From Alphaproteobacteria bacterium UBA2966 (GTDB lineage: Bacteria; Pseudomonadota; Alphaproteobacteria; UBA2966), in assembly GCA_002348365.1 (NCBI GenBank), contig DEBC01000027.1, forward strand, positions 26,390 to 32,202: DNA of 5,813 nt. The letters run 5' to 3'. Positions 1-5,407 of the stretch are shown here, in pieces; positions within the stretch are counted from its first letter, which is position 1, and every line of letters starts with the position of its first letter. The position numbers and the translations under genes were made by a program. The notes beneath the pieces were generated by a model, which saw only the letters and a program-made list of their open reading frames with translations, did no database searches and had not been told where the DNA came from.

Positions 1-296
1 GAGAATGCCTCATCGATGTGACGAACCGGGATGCGGCGTGGCGTCTCCACCTTGATGCTGAAGTGCTCTTCAACCAGCGTGCCAGCAGCGTCCATCACTT
101 TCTGCAAATCGTCGGCCGAAGCCTTGGGAAATCTTGGGTTCTCGAGATAGATGACTCTCGGTGCAATGGAACCCTTCTCGATTATGGGAAGCGAAACAAA
201 TTTGGCATTCGCGAAGGTGGTGGGCGCCAGCATTCCGGCCGTAATCAAGAGCGCCGAAGTCACAAAAATCATTCGTCCGGTCGGTGTCAGCTTCAT
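1..296 (-). CDS. Exported protein of unknown function (N-terminal part, runs off left edge)
   Basis: I do not recognise this protein. Reading leftwards from the ATG at 296, 98 codons stay open to the window edge, so the gene is cut by the window and is not known to be broken. Residues 1-31 look like a Sec signal peptide: a short n-region with Lys2 and Arg8, a hydrophobic core (MIFVTSALLITAGML) and an A-N-A site, suggesting cleavage after Ala31. The visible mature part is soluble-looking, with a V-I-Y-L-E-N-P-R-F-P stretch followed by a charged helix-like segment (about residues 56-75); no catalytic motif is visible. The start at 296 is preferred because GGAG (306-309) lies 9 nt upstream and the signal peptide then begins correctly. 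The frame is open further to an ATG at 389, which would put 31 extra residues in front of the signal peptide and has no good ribosome site. It is divergent from the oxygenase gene with 224 bp between the starts. Export is likely; function is unknown. Confidence 0.72.
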   Translation of the reverse strand, partial: MKLTPTGRMIFVTSALLITAGMLAPTTFANAKFVSLPIIEKGSIAPRVIYLENPRFPKASADDLQKVMDAAGTLVEEHFSIKVETPRRIPVRHIDEAF

Positions 297-520
297 CAGG
301 ATAATCTCCGCCGCGAACCAGTCATAGATGAGACACATGCAACCCGCTGGCGCATTGAAGACGAGAAACGTAATAGCTTCAATCTTCATGGATTGGTTCG
401 CACACCGCTGAAGCAAACCCTTGACGGGCTACAAAGAAATGTGTGTGAAAAAGCAGAGAATTCTTTGTTGACTGGGTTGTCAGAAAGGCAGACCTGGGGA
501 AAGTCAGTGCGAGGACAAGG
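297..520. other. Divergent intergenic region between exported-protein and oxygenase genes
   Basis: This 224-bp stretch must carry the start signals for both flanking genes. For the oxygenase, GAGG at 511-514 gives a ribosome site 6 nt before the ATG at 521. Two TTGAC boxes (421-425 and 468-472) could be -35 elements on the plus strand, but neither has a convincing -10 at 16-18 nt, so I do not call a promoter. A small inverted repeat, TGAC-6 nt-GTCA (469-482), could be a regulator site. No RNA gene is visible. Confidence 0.4.
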
Positions 521-1825
521 ATGCTTTCAGCAGCAGAAAACGAACTGCTGACACAAACAGATGTCGGCACCGGTATGGGGTCCTATTTTCGACGCTTTTG
601 GCAGCCGGTCGCCTTATCGGAGGAACTGCCTGATCCTGACGGATCACCCGTCCGGGTGACGATTATGGGCGAGGACTTGGTCGCGTTTCGCGACACCGAA
701 GGCAGCATCGGCCTGATCAGTCGCCGGTGTCCGCATCGCGGCGCCGACTTGTTTTATGGTCGCAACGAAGAATGTGGGCTTCGCTGCGTTTATCATGGCT
801 GGAAGTTCGACGTTTCAGGCAATGCGGTTGAGTTGCCCAACGTGGTGCCAGGTGTTCCGCTCCACGACAACGTTCGGGTGACGGCCTATCCAACCCGTGA
901 ATTCGGCGACATGGTCTGGGCATGGTTGGGCCCGACTTCCGACATACCTGAGGTGCCGCAACTCGAGGTCGGGTTGGTAACTCCTGAACGACGCTACGTG
1001 ACCAAGCAGCTTATTGAATGCAACTGGGCGCAGGTCATGGAAGGCGATCTTGACGCTTCGCACTTCTCTTTCCTGCACATGCCGGCGCCTTCTGTGGTTG
1101 CAGATGATAATCCGGTCGCACCGGTGGATTCACGCAGGCTGAGGTGGATTCGCAAGAATCCCATTCCGGACTGCCACATCCTGGATCACGACACGGGATT
1201 CGTCATTGGTTGGGCCCGCAGTGCCGAGAGTGAAGGCATCTATTGGCGTGTCTGCCAGTTCATGCTGCCTGCACATGGCTCGGGGCTCTCAGCGCTGCCG
1301 GGTGAGACGTATTTCGGATTCACCGTGGTGCCGATCACTGATCGCGCCTGTTGGATCTACACCTATGCATGGAACCCCGAGCGCGACATCGGCCCAGAGG
1401 AACGTGAGAAGTACAGGAACGGATTTGGTCTCATCTCCGAACTCGGACCCGATTATGTCCCGTTGCGTAACCGTTCAAACGACTTCGAGATCGACCGGCA
1501 GGTGCAGAAAACGGAGACTTTCACGGGCGTGAAGGGATTTGCGGAACAGGACCTGATGATCCAGCAGAGTCAGGGCTATATCGTCGACCGCACCAGGGAA
1601 AATCTGGCTGCCTCTGACGCGGCAGTGGTCAAATTCCGGCGAACTCTCCTCGAGGCCGCCAAATCACTGGCCGATGGCAAGGAGCCGGAAACTCCCTGGC
1701 GTACAGAGGCCTACCATCGGCGGCCGGGCAGTCACTTCGCTGCCGAGGGAACTGAGTTCGAGGACGTGCTGATCGAACGCTTCGGTCATCCGCGCGGCGA
1801 GATCTCCTCACTGGCAGCAGAGTGA
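521..1825 (+). CDS. Rieske non-heme iron oxygenase alpha subunit, phthalate-dioxygenase type
   Basis: This is the terminal oxygenase component of a Rieske-type hydroxylating system. Such enzymes use O2 and electrons from a separate reductase to hydroxylate or O-demethylate ring compounds in the cytoplasm. The 434-residue protein has an N-terminal Rieske [2Fe-2S] domain (about 25-140), with C70-P-H72 and C89-V-Y-H92 as the four cluster ligands. A catalytic domain follows, with N168-W and a D178-A-S-H181-x4-H186 motif for two His ligands of the mononuclear iron; Asp344 in A-E-Q-D-L is the likely carboxylate ligand. Residue spacing and length match, from memory, phthalate 4,5-dioxygenase (about 440 aa), as does the C-terminal Q-Q-S-Q-G-x-I-V-D-R-T segment. 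Start: GAGG (511-514) lies 6 nt before the ATG. No reductase or ferredoxin gene is present, so the electron partner must be encoded elsewhere. A phthalate-, vanillate- or toluenesulfonate-like substrate cannot be told apart from sequence alone. Family assignment is firm; substrate is unknown. Confidence 0.95.
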   Translation: MLSAAENELLTQTDVGTGMGSYFRRFWQPVALSEELPDPDGSPVRVTIMGEDLVAFRDTEGSIGLISRRCPHRGADLFYGRNEECGLRCVYHGWKFDVSGNAVELPNVVPGVPLHDNVRVTAYPTREFGDMVWAWLGPTSDIPEVPQLEVGLVTPERRYVTKQLIECNWAQVMEGDLDASHFSFLHMPAPSVVADDNPVAPVDSRRLRWIRKNPIPDCHILDHDTGFVIGWARSAESEGIYWRVCQFMLPAHGSGLSALPGETYFGFTVVPITDRACWIYTYAWNPERDIGPEEREKYRNGFGLISELGPDYVPLRNRSNDFEIDRQVQKTETFTGVKGFAEQDLMIQQSQGYIVDRTRENLAASDAAVVKFRRTLLEAAKSLADGKEPETPWRTEAYHRRPGSHFAAEGTEFEDVLIERFGHPRGEISSLAAE

Positions 1826-1895
1826 AGCGTGGATAGGTTGGCGTCCGCTCGATGACTGGGGACCCGATCCGCAGCGCATCGTGAGGAAAGAAGGA

Positions 1896-1927
1896 CTCTC
1901 ACGCCCCTATGATCGGGTGAGGGTTTT
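1896..1927 (+). terminator. Probable intrinsic terminator downstream of the oxygenase gene
   Basis: Bases 1896-1902 (CTCTCAC) pair with 1917-1923 (GTGAGGG, one G-U pair). The stem continues past a single bulged G1903 as C1904-C1905 with G1915-G1916, leaving a loop of about 9 nt. TTTT follows at 1924-1927. This has the form of a rho-independent terminator for plus-strand transcription and lies 70 bp after the oxygenase stop. The T tract is short, so its efficiency is uncertain. On the minus strand no T run follows, so it would not stop the convergent kinase transcript equally well. Confidence 0.5.
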
Positions 1928-1939
1928 CACACGGGCAGG

Positions 1940-2890
1940 CTATCGACCAGTCACATCGATAATCTCGCTCATGGCGTCGAGTTCTTTCCAATTCGGCAGG
2001 GACTCAATGTTTCCCGGAAGTTGTAGCGACCATCCGGCAACCTTGTTCGCCAGATTGACCGCACCTGGAACCGGCAATCCTTTAAGGAGCCCCACGATAT
2101 ATCCGGCTGCGAACGCATCGCCCACGCCGAAACGGTCAACCGGACGGTCCACCGCGATGCTCGGTACGTGCTCCACGCCTTCCGGTCCCGAGCAGATGGT
2201 CCCGTCTGCACCCACCTTCAGAGCGATATTAGACACGCCGAGTCCAATCAAATAGTTCAACTGGGCTTCTGAATCGGTGATGCCCGTCAGTTTGATGAGG
2301 TCTTCCCGCCCCGCGAGCAAGTGATCCGCGTTTGCCATAAGACCTTCGAGTGGGCCGCGGGCATCTTCCGGGGGCCATACTTTCGCCCGGTAGTTGAGGT
2401 CGAATGTGATCGTCACATTTCTTGCTCTTGCTATTTCCATGGCGCGTTCCACGGCAGCAAAACAAGACGTCGAAAGCCCGGGTGTGATCCCGCCGAGATG
2501 CAGGATTTTTGCCGAGCCGATGTAGTCCTCGTCCAGATCATCGGCGGAGAATGACGTGAACGCTGAGTTTGAACGGTAGTAAAAGACGTTGGAGCTGCCG
2601 GATGACCTGTTCTCGCGGATGAAGACGCCGGTTTGTTCGTCGTTCACCATCGTGACGTGTTCCACGTCGACGTTTTCGCTTCGCATGACGCCGAGTATGA
2701 ACTCACCGAGTTCATCTGCACCCAGACGCGAAATCCAGCCCACCCGATATCCGAGTCGTGCAACTCCGGCGGCGACGGTGCTTTCAGCGCCACCGATGCG
2801 GCGCTCAAACTCCAGGGTGTGGCGCAATGGTCCACCCGATTTTGCGACGAATGCCGCGCATGTCTCACCCAGTGTTACAACATCGAGCAT
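1940..2890 (-). CDS. kdgK: PfkB-family sugar kinase, probable 2-keto-3-deoxygluconate kinase
   Basis: The likely reaction is ATP-dependent phosphorylation of 2-keto-3-deoxygluconate (KDG) or a related keto-deoxy sugar acid to the 6-phosphate, feeding an Entner-Doudoroff-type cleavage. The 316-residue length is normal for the ribokinase/PfkB fold. Visible elements: R-I-G-G-A-E (31-36) in the substrate-binding N-terminal motif; Y104-Y105-R followed by S-N-S-A, as in KDG kinases; H-L-G-G-I-T-P (131-137); D164-L-N-Y-R-A-K-V-W, also typical of KDG kinases; and the C-terminal PfkB signature V-D-R-F-G-V-G-D-A-F (251-260) with Asp258 as catalytic base. The anion-hole motif is GVGD instead of the usual GAGD. 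The ATG at 2890 has GAGG 14 nt upstream, which is long; no better in-frame start is seen. It is divergent from the aldolase gene across a shared regulatory region, supporting a joint role in sugar-acid breakdown. Fructokinase or another PfkB specificity remains possible. Confidence 0.9.
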   Translation of the reverse strand: MLDVVTLGETCAAFVAKSGGPLRHTLEFERRIGGAESTVAAGVARLGYRVGWISRLGADELGEFILGVMRSENVDVEHVTMVNDEQTGVFIRENRSSGSSNVFYYRSNSAFTSFSADDLDEDYIGSAKILHLGGITPGLSTSCFAAVERAMEIARARNVTITFDLNYRAKVWPPEDARGPLEGLMANADHLLAGREDLIKLTGITDSEAQLNYLIGLGVSNIALKVGADGTICSGPEGVEHVPSIAVDRPVDRFGVGDAFAAGYIVGLLKGLPVPGAVNLANKVAGWSLQLPGNIESLPNWKELDAMSEIIDVTGR

Positions 2891-2932
2891 CAGCGTGTCG
2901 TTTTCCTCGGCCTGTCGGTCAGGTGGCCGGTG

Positions 2933-2938
2933 ATTCTA
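2933..2938 (-). promoter_or_regulatory. Candidate -10 element of the kinase promoter
   Basis: On the minus strand this reads TAGAAT, a 5/6 match to the sigma-70 -10 consensus, about 42 nt upstream of the kinase ATG. The -35 position at 17-nt spacing (2956-2961) reads TTATGT, a weak match lying inside the palindromic site at 2945-2972. A repressor bound there would block the promoter. This is inference from pattern only. Confidence 0.3.
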
Positions 2939-2944
2939 CAGAAC

Positions 2945-2972
2945 TTGACCGGACAACATAATTCCGGGTCAA
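2945..2972. promoter_or_regulatory. Palindromic operator-like site in the kinase/aldolase divergent region
   Basis: TTGACC (2945-2950) is matched by inverted GGTCAA (2967-2972). The inner triplets GGA (2951-2953) and TCC (2963-2965) extend the symmetry, offset by one base. In addition, TTGACCGGACAA (2945-2956) is itself a near-palindrome with 10 of 12 bases symmetric, so three half-sites are packed together. Even-centred CCGG palindromes of this sort suit LacI-family repressors, and GntR-type binding is also possible. The position between two divergent catabolic genes supports an operator that controls both. No regulator gene is in the window. Confidence 0.42.
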
Positions 2973-3029
2973 AGCAACGCAATTAGAAGTGTAGTGTCTT
3001 GAATGTTGCCAAGAGGAGACTTGCCCTGT

Positions 3030-3056
3030 AGTCACTGAGTCAGGCCTATCGTGACT
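3030..3056 (+). repeat. Inverted repeat in the aldolase leader
   Basis: AGTCAC (3030-3035) and GTGACT (3051-3056) are perfect 6-bp inverted arms around 15 nt. They lie about 50-75 nt upstream of the aldolase ATG. They could form a leader hairpin or a second regulator site. A purine-rich AGGAG (3014-3018) just upstream looks like a strong ribosome site but has no coding frame behind it (a TTG at 3021 reaches a stop within six codons). Confidence 0.25.
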
Positions 3057-3103
3057 CGTTCACGAGCTCCGCCTGTAGAAACGCCTCTGTTGGATGCCCG
3101 ACG

Positions 3104-3994
3104 ATGACGATGAGCAATTTCCGGGGCACGATGCCGGCCCTGATTACCCCTTTCGATGGCGATGGAAAAGTAGACGAAACCAAGTTTCGCACCTTTCTCG
3201 ATTGGCTTGTTCCGCAAGTGAGCGGACTTTACGTCGCAGGCTCTTACGGTTCAGGGCCCATCATGACTGTCGATCAGCGTAAACAGGTCGCCGAAATTGT
3301 GCTCGACTCAGTGTCCGGACGCATTCCGGTGGTCATCCACGTCGGTGATCCCGATACCTACACGTCCATCGAACTGGCGCGCCATGCCGAGAGCCTCAAC
3401 GTCTCTGGCGTCGCGTCACTCACGCCATACTATTATCTGCACGGCAGAGAGGAGATCGATCGGCATTTCGTGAGCCTGATCGATGCCGTCAGCACGCCTG
3501 TCTACCTGTACAACAACCCGAAATACACGAATTACTGCGTGACGGCCGAAGAGATCTACTGGCTCGCCGAGAAAGGCCTGGCGGGAATCAAGGACAGCAG
3601 CGCCAATATCCAGCTGTTTTATGGCCTCGTTGCGGCGACGCGGGATTTCGATGATTTTCAGGTCATCGTCGGCTCGCAGACCATTCTTCTGCCGGCCCTT
3701 GTCGGTGGGGGGCGAGGCTGCGTTTCGGGATTGTCGAACCTCTATCCCAAAGTTGTAAATGGGATATTCGATGCGGCTGAGTCTGGTGATTTCGACCGGG
3801 CGCTCGCTATCCAGCGTGAGGCGAACGAGCTGCGTCAACTAACAGGCGCCGGTATCCCTGTCGCGTTCTACCACAGTGCGCTTCGGTACCGCGGCATCGA
3901 CATTGGCGTGCCAAAGGCGCCCCTTGTGTCCAAGACCAAGGCGGAGGAGGCGGCGATCTTCGCCGCGCTCGAGAAGTACAAGCACTTCGAGTAG
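3104..3994 (+). CDS. DapA/NAL-superfamily class I aldolase, probably 2-keto-3-deoxy acid aldolase-like
   Basis: This cytoplasmic (beta/alpha)8 lyase should form a Schiff base with pyruvate and cleave, or condense, a 2-keto acid. The 296 residues match the family length. Key residues: Lys163 in G-I-K-D is the Schiff-base lysine and Tyr136 in V-Y-L-Y-N-N-P is the catalytic tyrosine. The usual G-T-T-G-E loop is G-S-Y-G-S-G-P (46-52), and the Arg that binds the aldehyde substrate's carboxylate in true dihydrodipicolinate synthase (N-V-P-S-R) is Tyr141. A lysine-biosynthesis role is therefore unlikely. Several segments resemble, from memory, the Sulfolobus KDG/KDPG aldolase: G-x-G-P, P-Y-Y-Y (108-111) and P-V-Y-L-Y-N (132-137). 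The divergent KDG-type kinase fits this. The ATG at 3104 has a weak TGGA 9 nt upstream; the ATG at 3110 (M-S-N-F) is an alternative. N-acetylneuraminate lyase or an aromatic hydratase-aldolase are less likely alternatives. Confidence 0.92.
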   Translation: MTMSNFRGTMPALITPFDGDGKVDETKFRTFLDWLVPQVSGLYVAGSYGSGPIMTVDQRKQVAEIVLDSVSGRIPVVIHVGDPDTYTSIELARHAESLNVSGVASLTPYYYLHGREEIDRHFVSLIDAVSTPVYLYNNPKYTNYCVTAEEIYWLAEKGLAGIKDSSANIQLFYGLVAATRDFDDFQVIVGSQTILLPALVGGGRGCVSGLSNLYPKVVNGIFDAAESGDFDRALAIQREANELRQLTGAGIPVAFYHSALRYRGIDIGVPKAPLVSKTKAEEAAIFAALEKYKHFE

Positions 3995-4007
3995 CCGACG
4001 TGTTTCT

Positions 4008-4032
4008 GCGCTCAAATACAGGGCTTGGGCGC
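4008..4032. terminator. Hairpin between convergent aldolase and dehydrogenase genes
   Basis: GCGCTCAA (4008-4015) pairs with TTGGGCGC (4025-4032) over 8 bp with one G-T pair and a 9-nt loop. It fills most of the 38-bp gap between the two stop codons and abuts the dehydrogenase stop. Neither strand has a T tract after it, so it is not a classical intrinsic terminator. It may pause RNA polymerase or protect both 3' ends. Confidence 0.35.
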
Positions 4033-4974
4033 TCACTCAACCGCGACGTTGTTCGACGGCGCCTCTCCATCGACGAGGACCCGGCGGAGTTCTGTTGCCG
4101 TCTGGATCGCCATCGCAATCTGTGCCTCAATTGTCATCGCCGCGACATGGGGTGTTGTGGTCAGATTGGGGCAGGAGAACAACGGATCGTCAAAGTCCGG
4201 TGGTTCGACATCGAATACATCGAGCGCGGCGCCGCCGATTGTGCCAGCCCATAGCGCTGTCGCCAGCGCGTCTTGATCGATCAGTCCGCCACGCGCCGTA
4301 TTGATGAGGATGGCGTGGTCCCGCAGCAGCGCTAGTCGTTCGGCGTCGATCAGATTCCTGGTCGAGGGAACCAGCGGACAGTGCAGCGAAACGACATCAG
4401 CAGTGGACATGAGTTCATCGAGTGAGACGGCGGGATAGGAGCTGTCGGCTACCGCCGCCGGGTCGCTGTCATTCACCAGGATCTTTGATCCGAACGCCGC
4501 GAAGTATTTGGCGACGAGCCGCCCGATACGACCGTATCCGACGATGCCAACAGTTGAATGCCGTAACTCACGTCCCATAAGTGTCTCACGCGCCCAGGAC
4601 CTGTCACGCGTTATCATCTCGTTGCCGCGTTGGATGTGTCGCAGTAGGCTCAAAGCAAGTCCCACGGCCGCCTCTGCCACGGCGTTCGAGTTGGTGTCCT
4701 GGGTTGTTGAGACCGGGATGCCGGCCGCGCGAATGCTGTCCATATCCAGAAGGTCGAGACCAACCCCATGCCGCGCGATGATGCGCAATTTCGATTGCCG
4801 GGCGATGACTTCTGCGTCGATCCCGCCGAACTTGTGCAGCACGCCGTCTACGTCGGAGATGCAGGCCAGAATTTCTTCCTGGGCCACGGGTTCGGGCAGG
4901 ACCTTGACGTCGGCAAACTCTTCAAGGAGCTCAAGCCCTTCCGCGCGCACATTCCCGAGCACGAGTATTTTCAT
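4033..4974 (-). CDS. D-isomer-specific 2-hydroxyacid dehydrogenase
   Basis: This is a cytoplasmic NAD(P)-dependent oxidoreductase that interconverts a D-2-hydroxyacid and its 2-keto acid. The 313-residue protein has the split substrate domain (about 1-95 and the C-terminal 30 residues) around a Rossmann domain. It carries V-G-I-V-G-Y-G-R-I-G (nucleotide loop, G146-x-G-x-x-G151). The catalytic triad is Arg228 in N-T-A-R-G-G, Glu257 in D-V-F-D-V-E-P-P and His276 in T-P-H-V-A. The R-H-G-V-G-L-D segment (69-75) is the substrate-carboxylate loop. There is no C-terminal ACT domain, so it is not a full-length regulated SerA; glyoxylate/hydroxypyruvate reductase or a phosphoglycerate dehydrogenase-like enzyme are the main options. 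The frame extends to a TTG at 4989, but the ATG at 4974 begins with the usual M-K-I-L-V-L-G strand and is preferred; ribosome sites are weak for both. It is convergent with the aldolase gene, and no adjacent gene shares its direction closely enough to form an operon. Confidence 0.93.
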   Translation of the reverse strand: MKILVLGNVRAEGLELLEEFADVKVLPEPVAQEEILACISDVDGVLHKFGGIDAEVIARQSKLRIIARHGVGLDLLDMDSIRAAGIPVSTTQDTNSNAVAEAAVGLALSLLRHIQRGNEMITRDRSWARETLMGRELRHSTVGIVGYGRIGRLVAKYFAAFGSKILVNDSDPAAVADSSYPAVSLDELMSTADVVSLHCPLVPSTRNLIDAERLALLRDHAILINTARGGLIDQDALATALWAGTIGGAALDVFDVEPPDFDDPLFSCPNLTTTPHVAAMTIEAQIAMAIQTATELRRVLVDGEAPSNNVAVE

Positions 4975-5115
4975 TGCGCGCTCTAGCAAATCTTGGGATT
5001 CGGCGATGACGCTCCAGGCGGGGAAACGTCACGTTGTTGGCACAACCAGCAAATCAAAATAGGCACTGAACCTTCTAGAAGAAATAAAAACCCAGTGATA
5101 TCAAAGAGGTGCGAT
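4975..5115. other. Intergenic region between tRNA-Gln and dehydrogenase genes
   Basis: Both flanking genes are read leftwards, so this 141-bp stretch holds the tRNA 3' trailer and the dehydrogenase promoter. On the minus strand a T-rich run (GGGTTTTTATTTC, 5082-5094) begins 22 nt after the tRNA CCA and could end the tRNA transcript, but no stable stem precedes it. A candidate -10 (TATTTT, 5056-5061) for the dehydrogenase has only a weak -35. GTTG-6 nt-CAAC (5036-5049 area, minus strand) is a small inverted repeat. No gene is visible. Confidence 0.35.
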
Positions 5116-5189
5116 TGGCTGGGGGAGAGGGACTCGAACCCCCACCGGCAGAGCCAGAACCTGCTGTCCTACCATTAGACGATCCCCCA
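5116..5189 (-). tRNA. trnQ: tRNA-Gln, anticodon CUG
   Basis: A complete 74-nt cloverleaf is read on the minus strand, with CCA encoded at 5116-5118. The 7-bp acceptor stem is TGGGGGA/TCCCCCA, giving the U1-A72 first pair characteristic of bacterial tRNA-Gln, with discriminator G. The D arm is GTCT/GGAC with the loop AATGGTA. The anticodon arm is GCAGG/TCTGC with loop TTCTGGC, so the anticodon is CTG (5155-5157) and reads CAG codons. A 4-nt variable region is followed by a T arm of GGGGG/CCCTC with the loop TTCGAGT. All conserved positions are present, so it appears functional. It stands alone between the dehydrogenase and ppx-type genes. CAA codons need a second tRNA-Gln(UUG) gene elsewhere. 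Confidence 0.97.
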
Positions 5190-5407
5190 GCAGGACCGAT
5201 GAAGCGGTCGCGCCTCGGTGAGGCGGAAGATAGAGCAGAAAGAGCTCAAAGGGAATTGTGTAGAAACGAATGTCGCGGGCTCGTGCTGACGAGGGTCGAA
5301 CAGGACAAGCGTAGCGTCGTTCCACGCGATCGGGGATGCTGCTAGACTGTACCCGAATATGAATCAAGCCCGTGGGCGTTTTCGGGCGCCCAAGGCAGGG
5401 AATATTG
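5190..5407. other. Divergent intergenic region between tRNA-Gln and Ppx/GppA genes
   Basis: This 218-bp stretch should contain the tRNA promoter (leftwards) and the phosphatase promoter (rightwards). For the tRNA, minus-strand TATCTT (5227-5232) followed by a GC-rich CCGCC discriminator fits stable-RNA promoters, with a weak -35 TTCCCT (5250-5255) at 17 nt. A perfect 5-bp hairpin (GACCG/CGGTC, 5194-5209) lies in the tRNA leader. For the phosphatase, TAGACT (5343-5348) is a possible -10 with a poor -35. No gene is convincing here. Confidence 0.35.

Noticed and set aside
421..496. TTGACG and TTGACT as -35 boxes of an oxygenase promoter
   Set aside because: No acceptable -10 hexamer lies 16-18 nt downstream of either, so a promoter call is not justified.
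18..551. 177-codon plus-strand frame at the left end
   Set aside because: It is antisense to the signal-peptide gene, crosses the divergent intergenic region and overlaps the start of the oxygenase; its translation is low-complexity polar sequence with no domain.
1853..1870. CTGGGG-containing segment as a second attachment site matching the tRNA 3' end
   Set aside because: Identity with the tRNA end is limited to about six bases, which is expected by chance.
3807..4304. Long frames on both strands around the aldolase/dehydrogenase junction
   Set aside because: They are Arg-rich shadows of the two convergent genes, both of which have intact family motifs to their ends.
4993..5178. 61-codon plus-strand frame ending in R-D-S-N-P-H-R-Q-S-Q-N
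   Set aside because: The C-terminal half is the antisense translation of the tRNA-Gln gene, a well-known source of spurious predicted proteins.
5109..5345. 78-codon plus-strand frame over the tRNA
   Set aside because: Its first 25 codons are the tRNA complement (a G-L-E-P-P-P type artefact) and the rest shows no motif.
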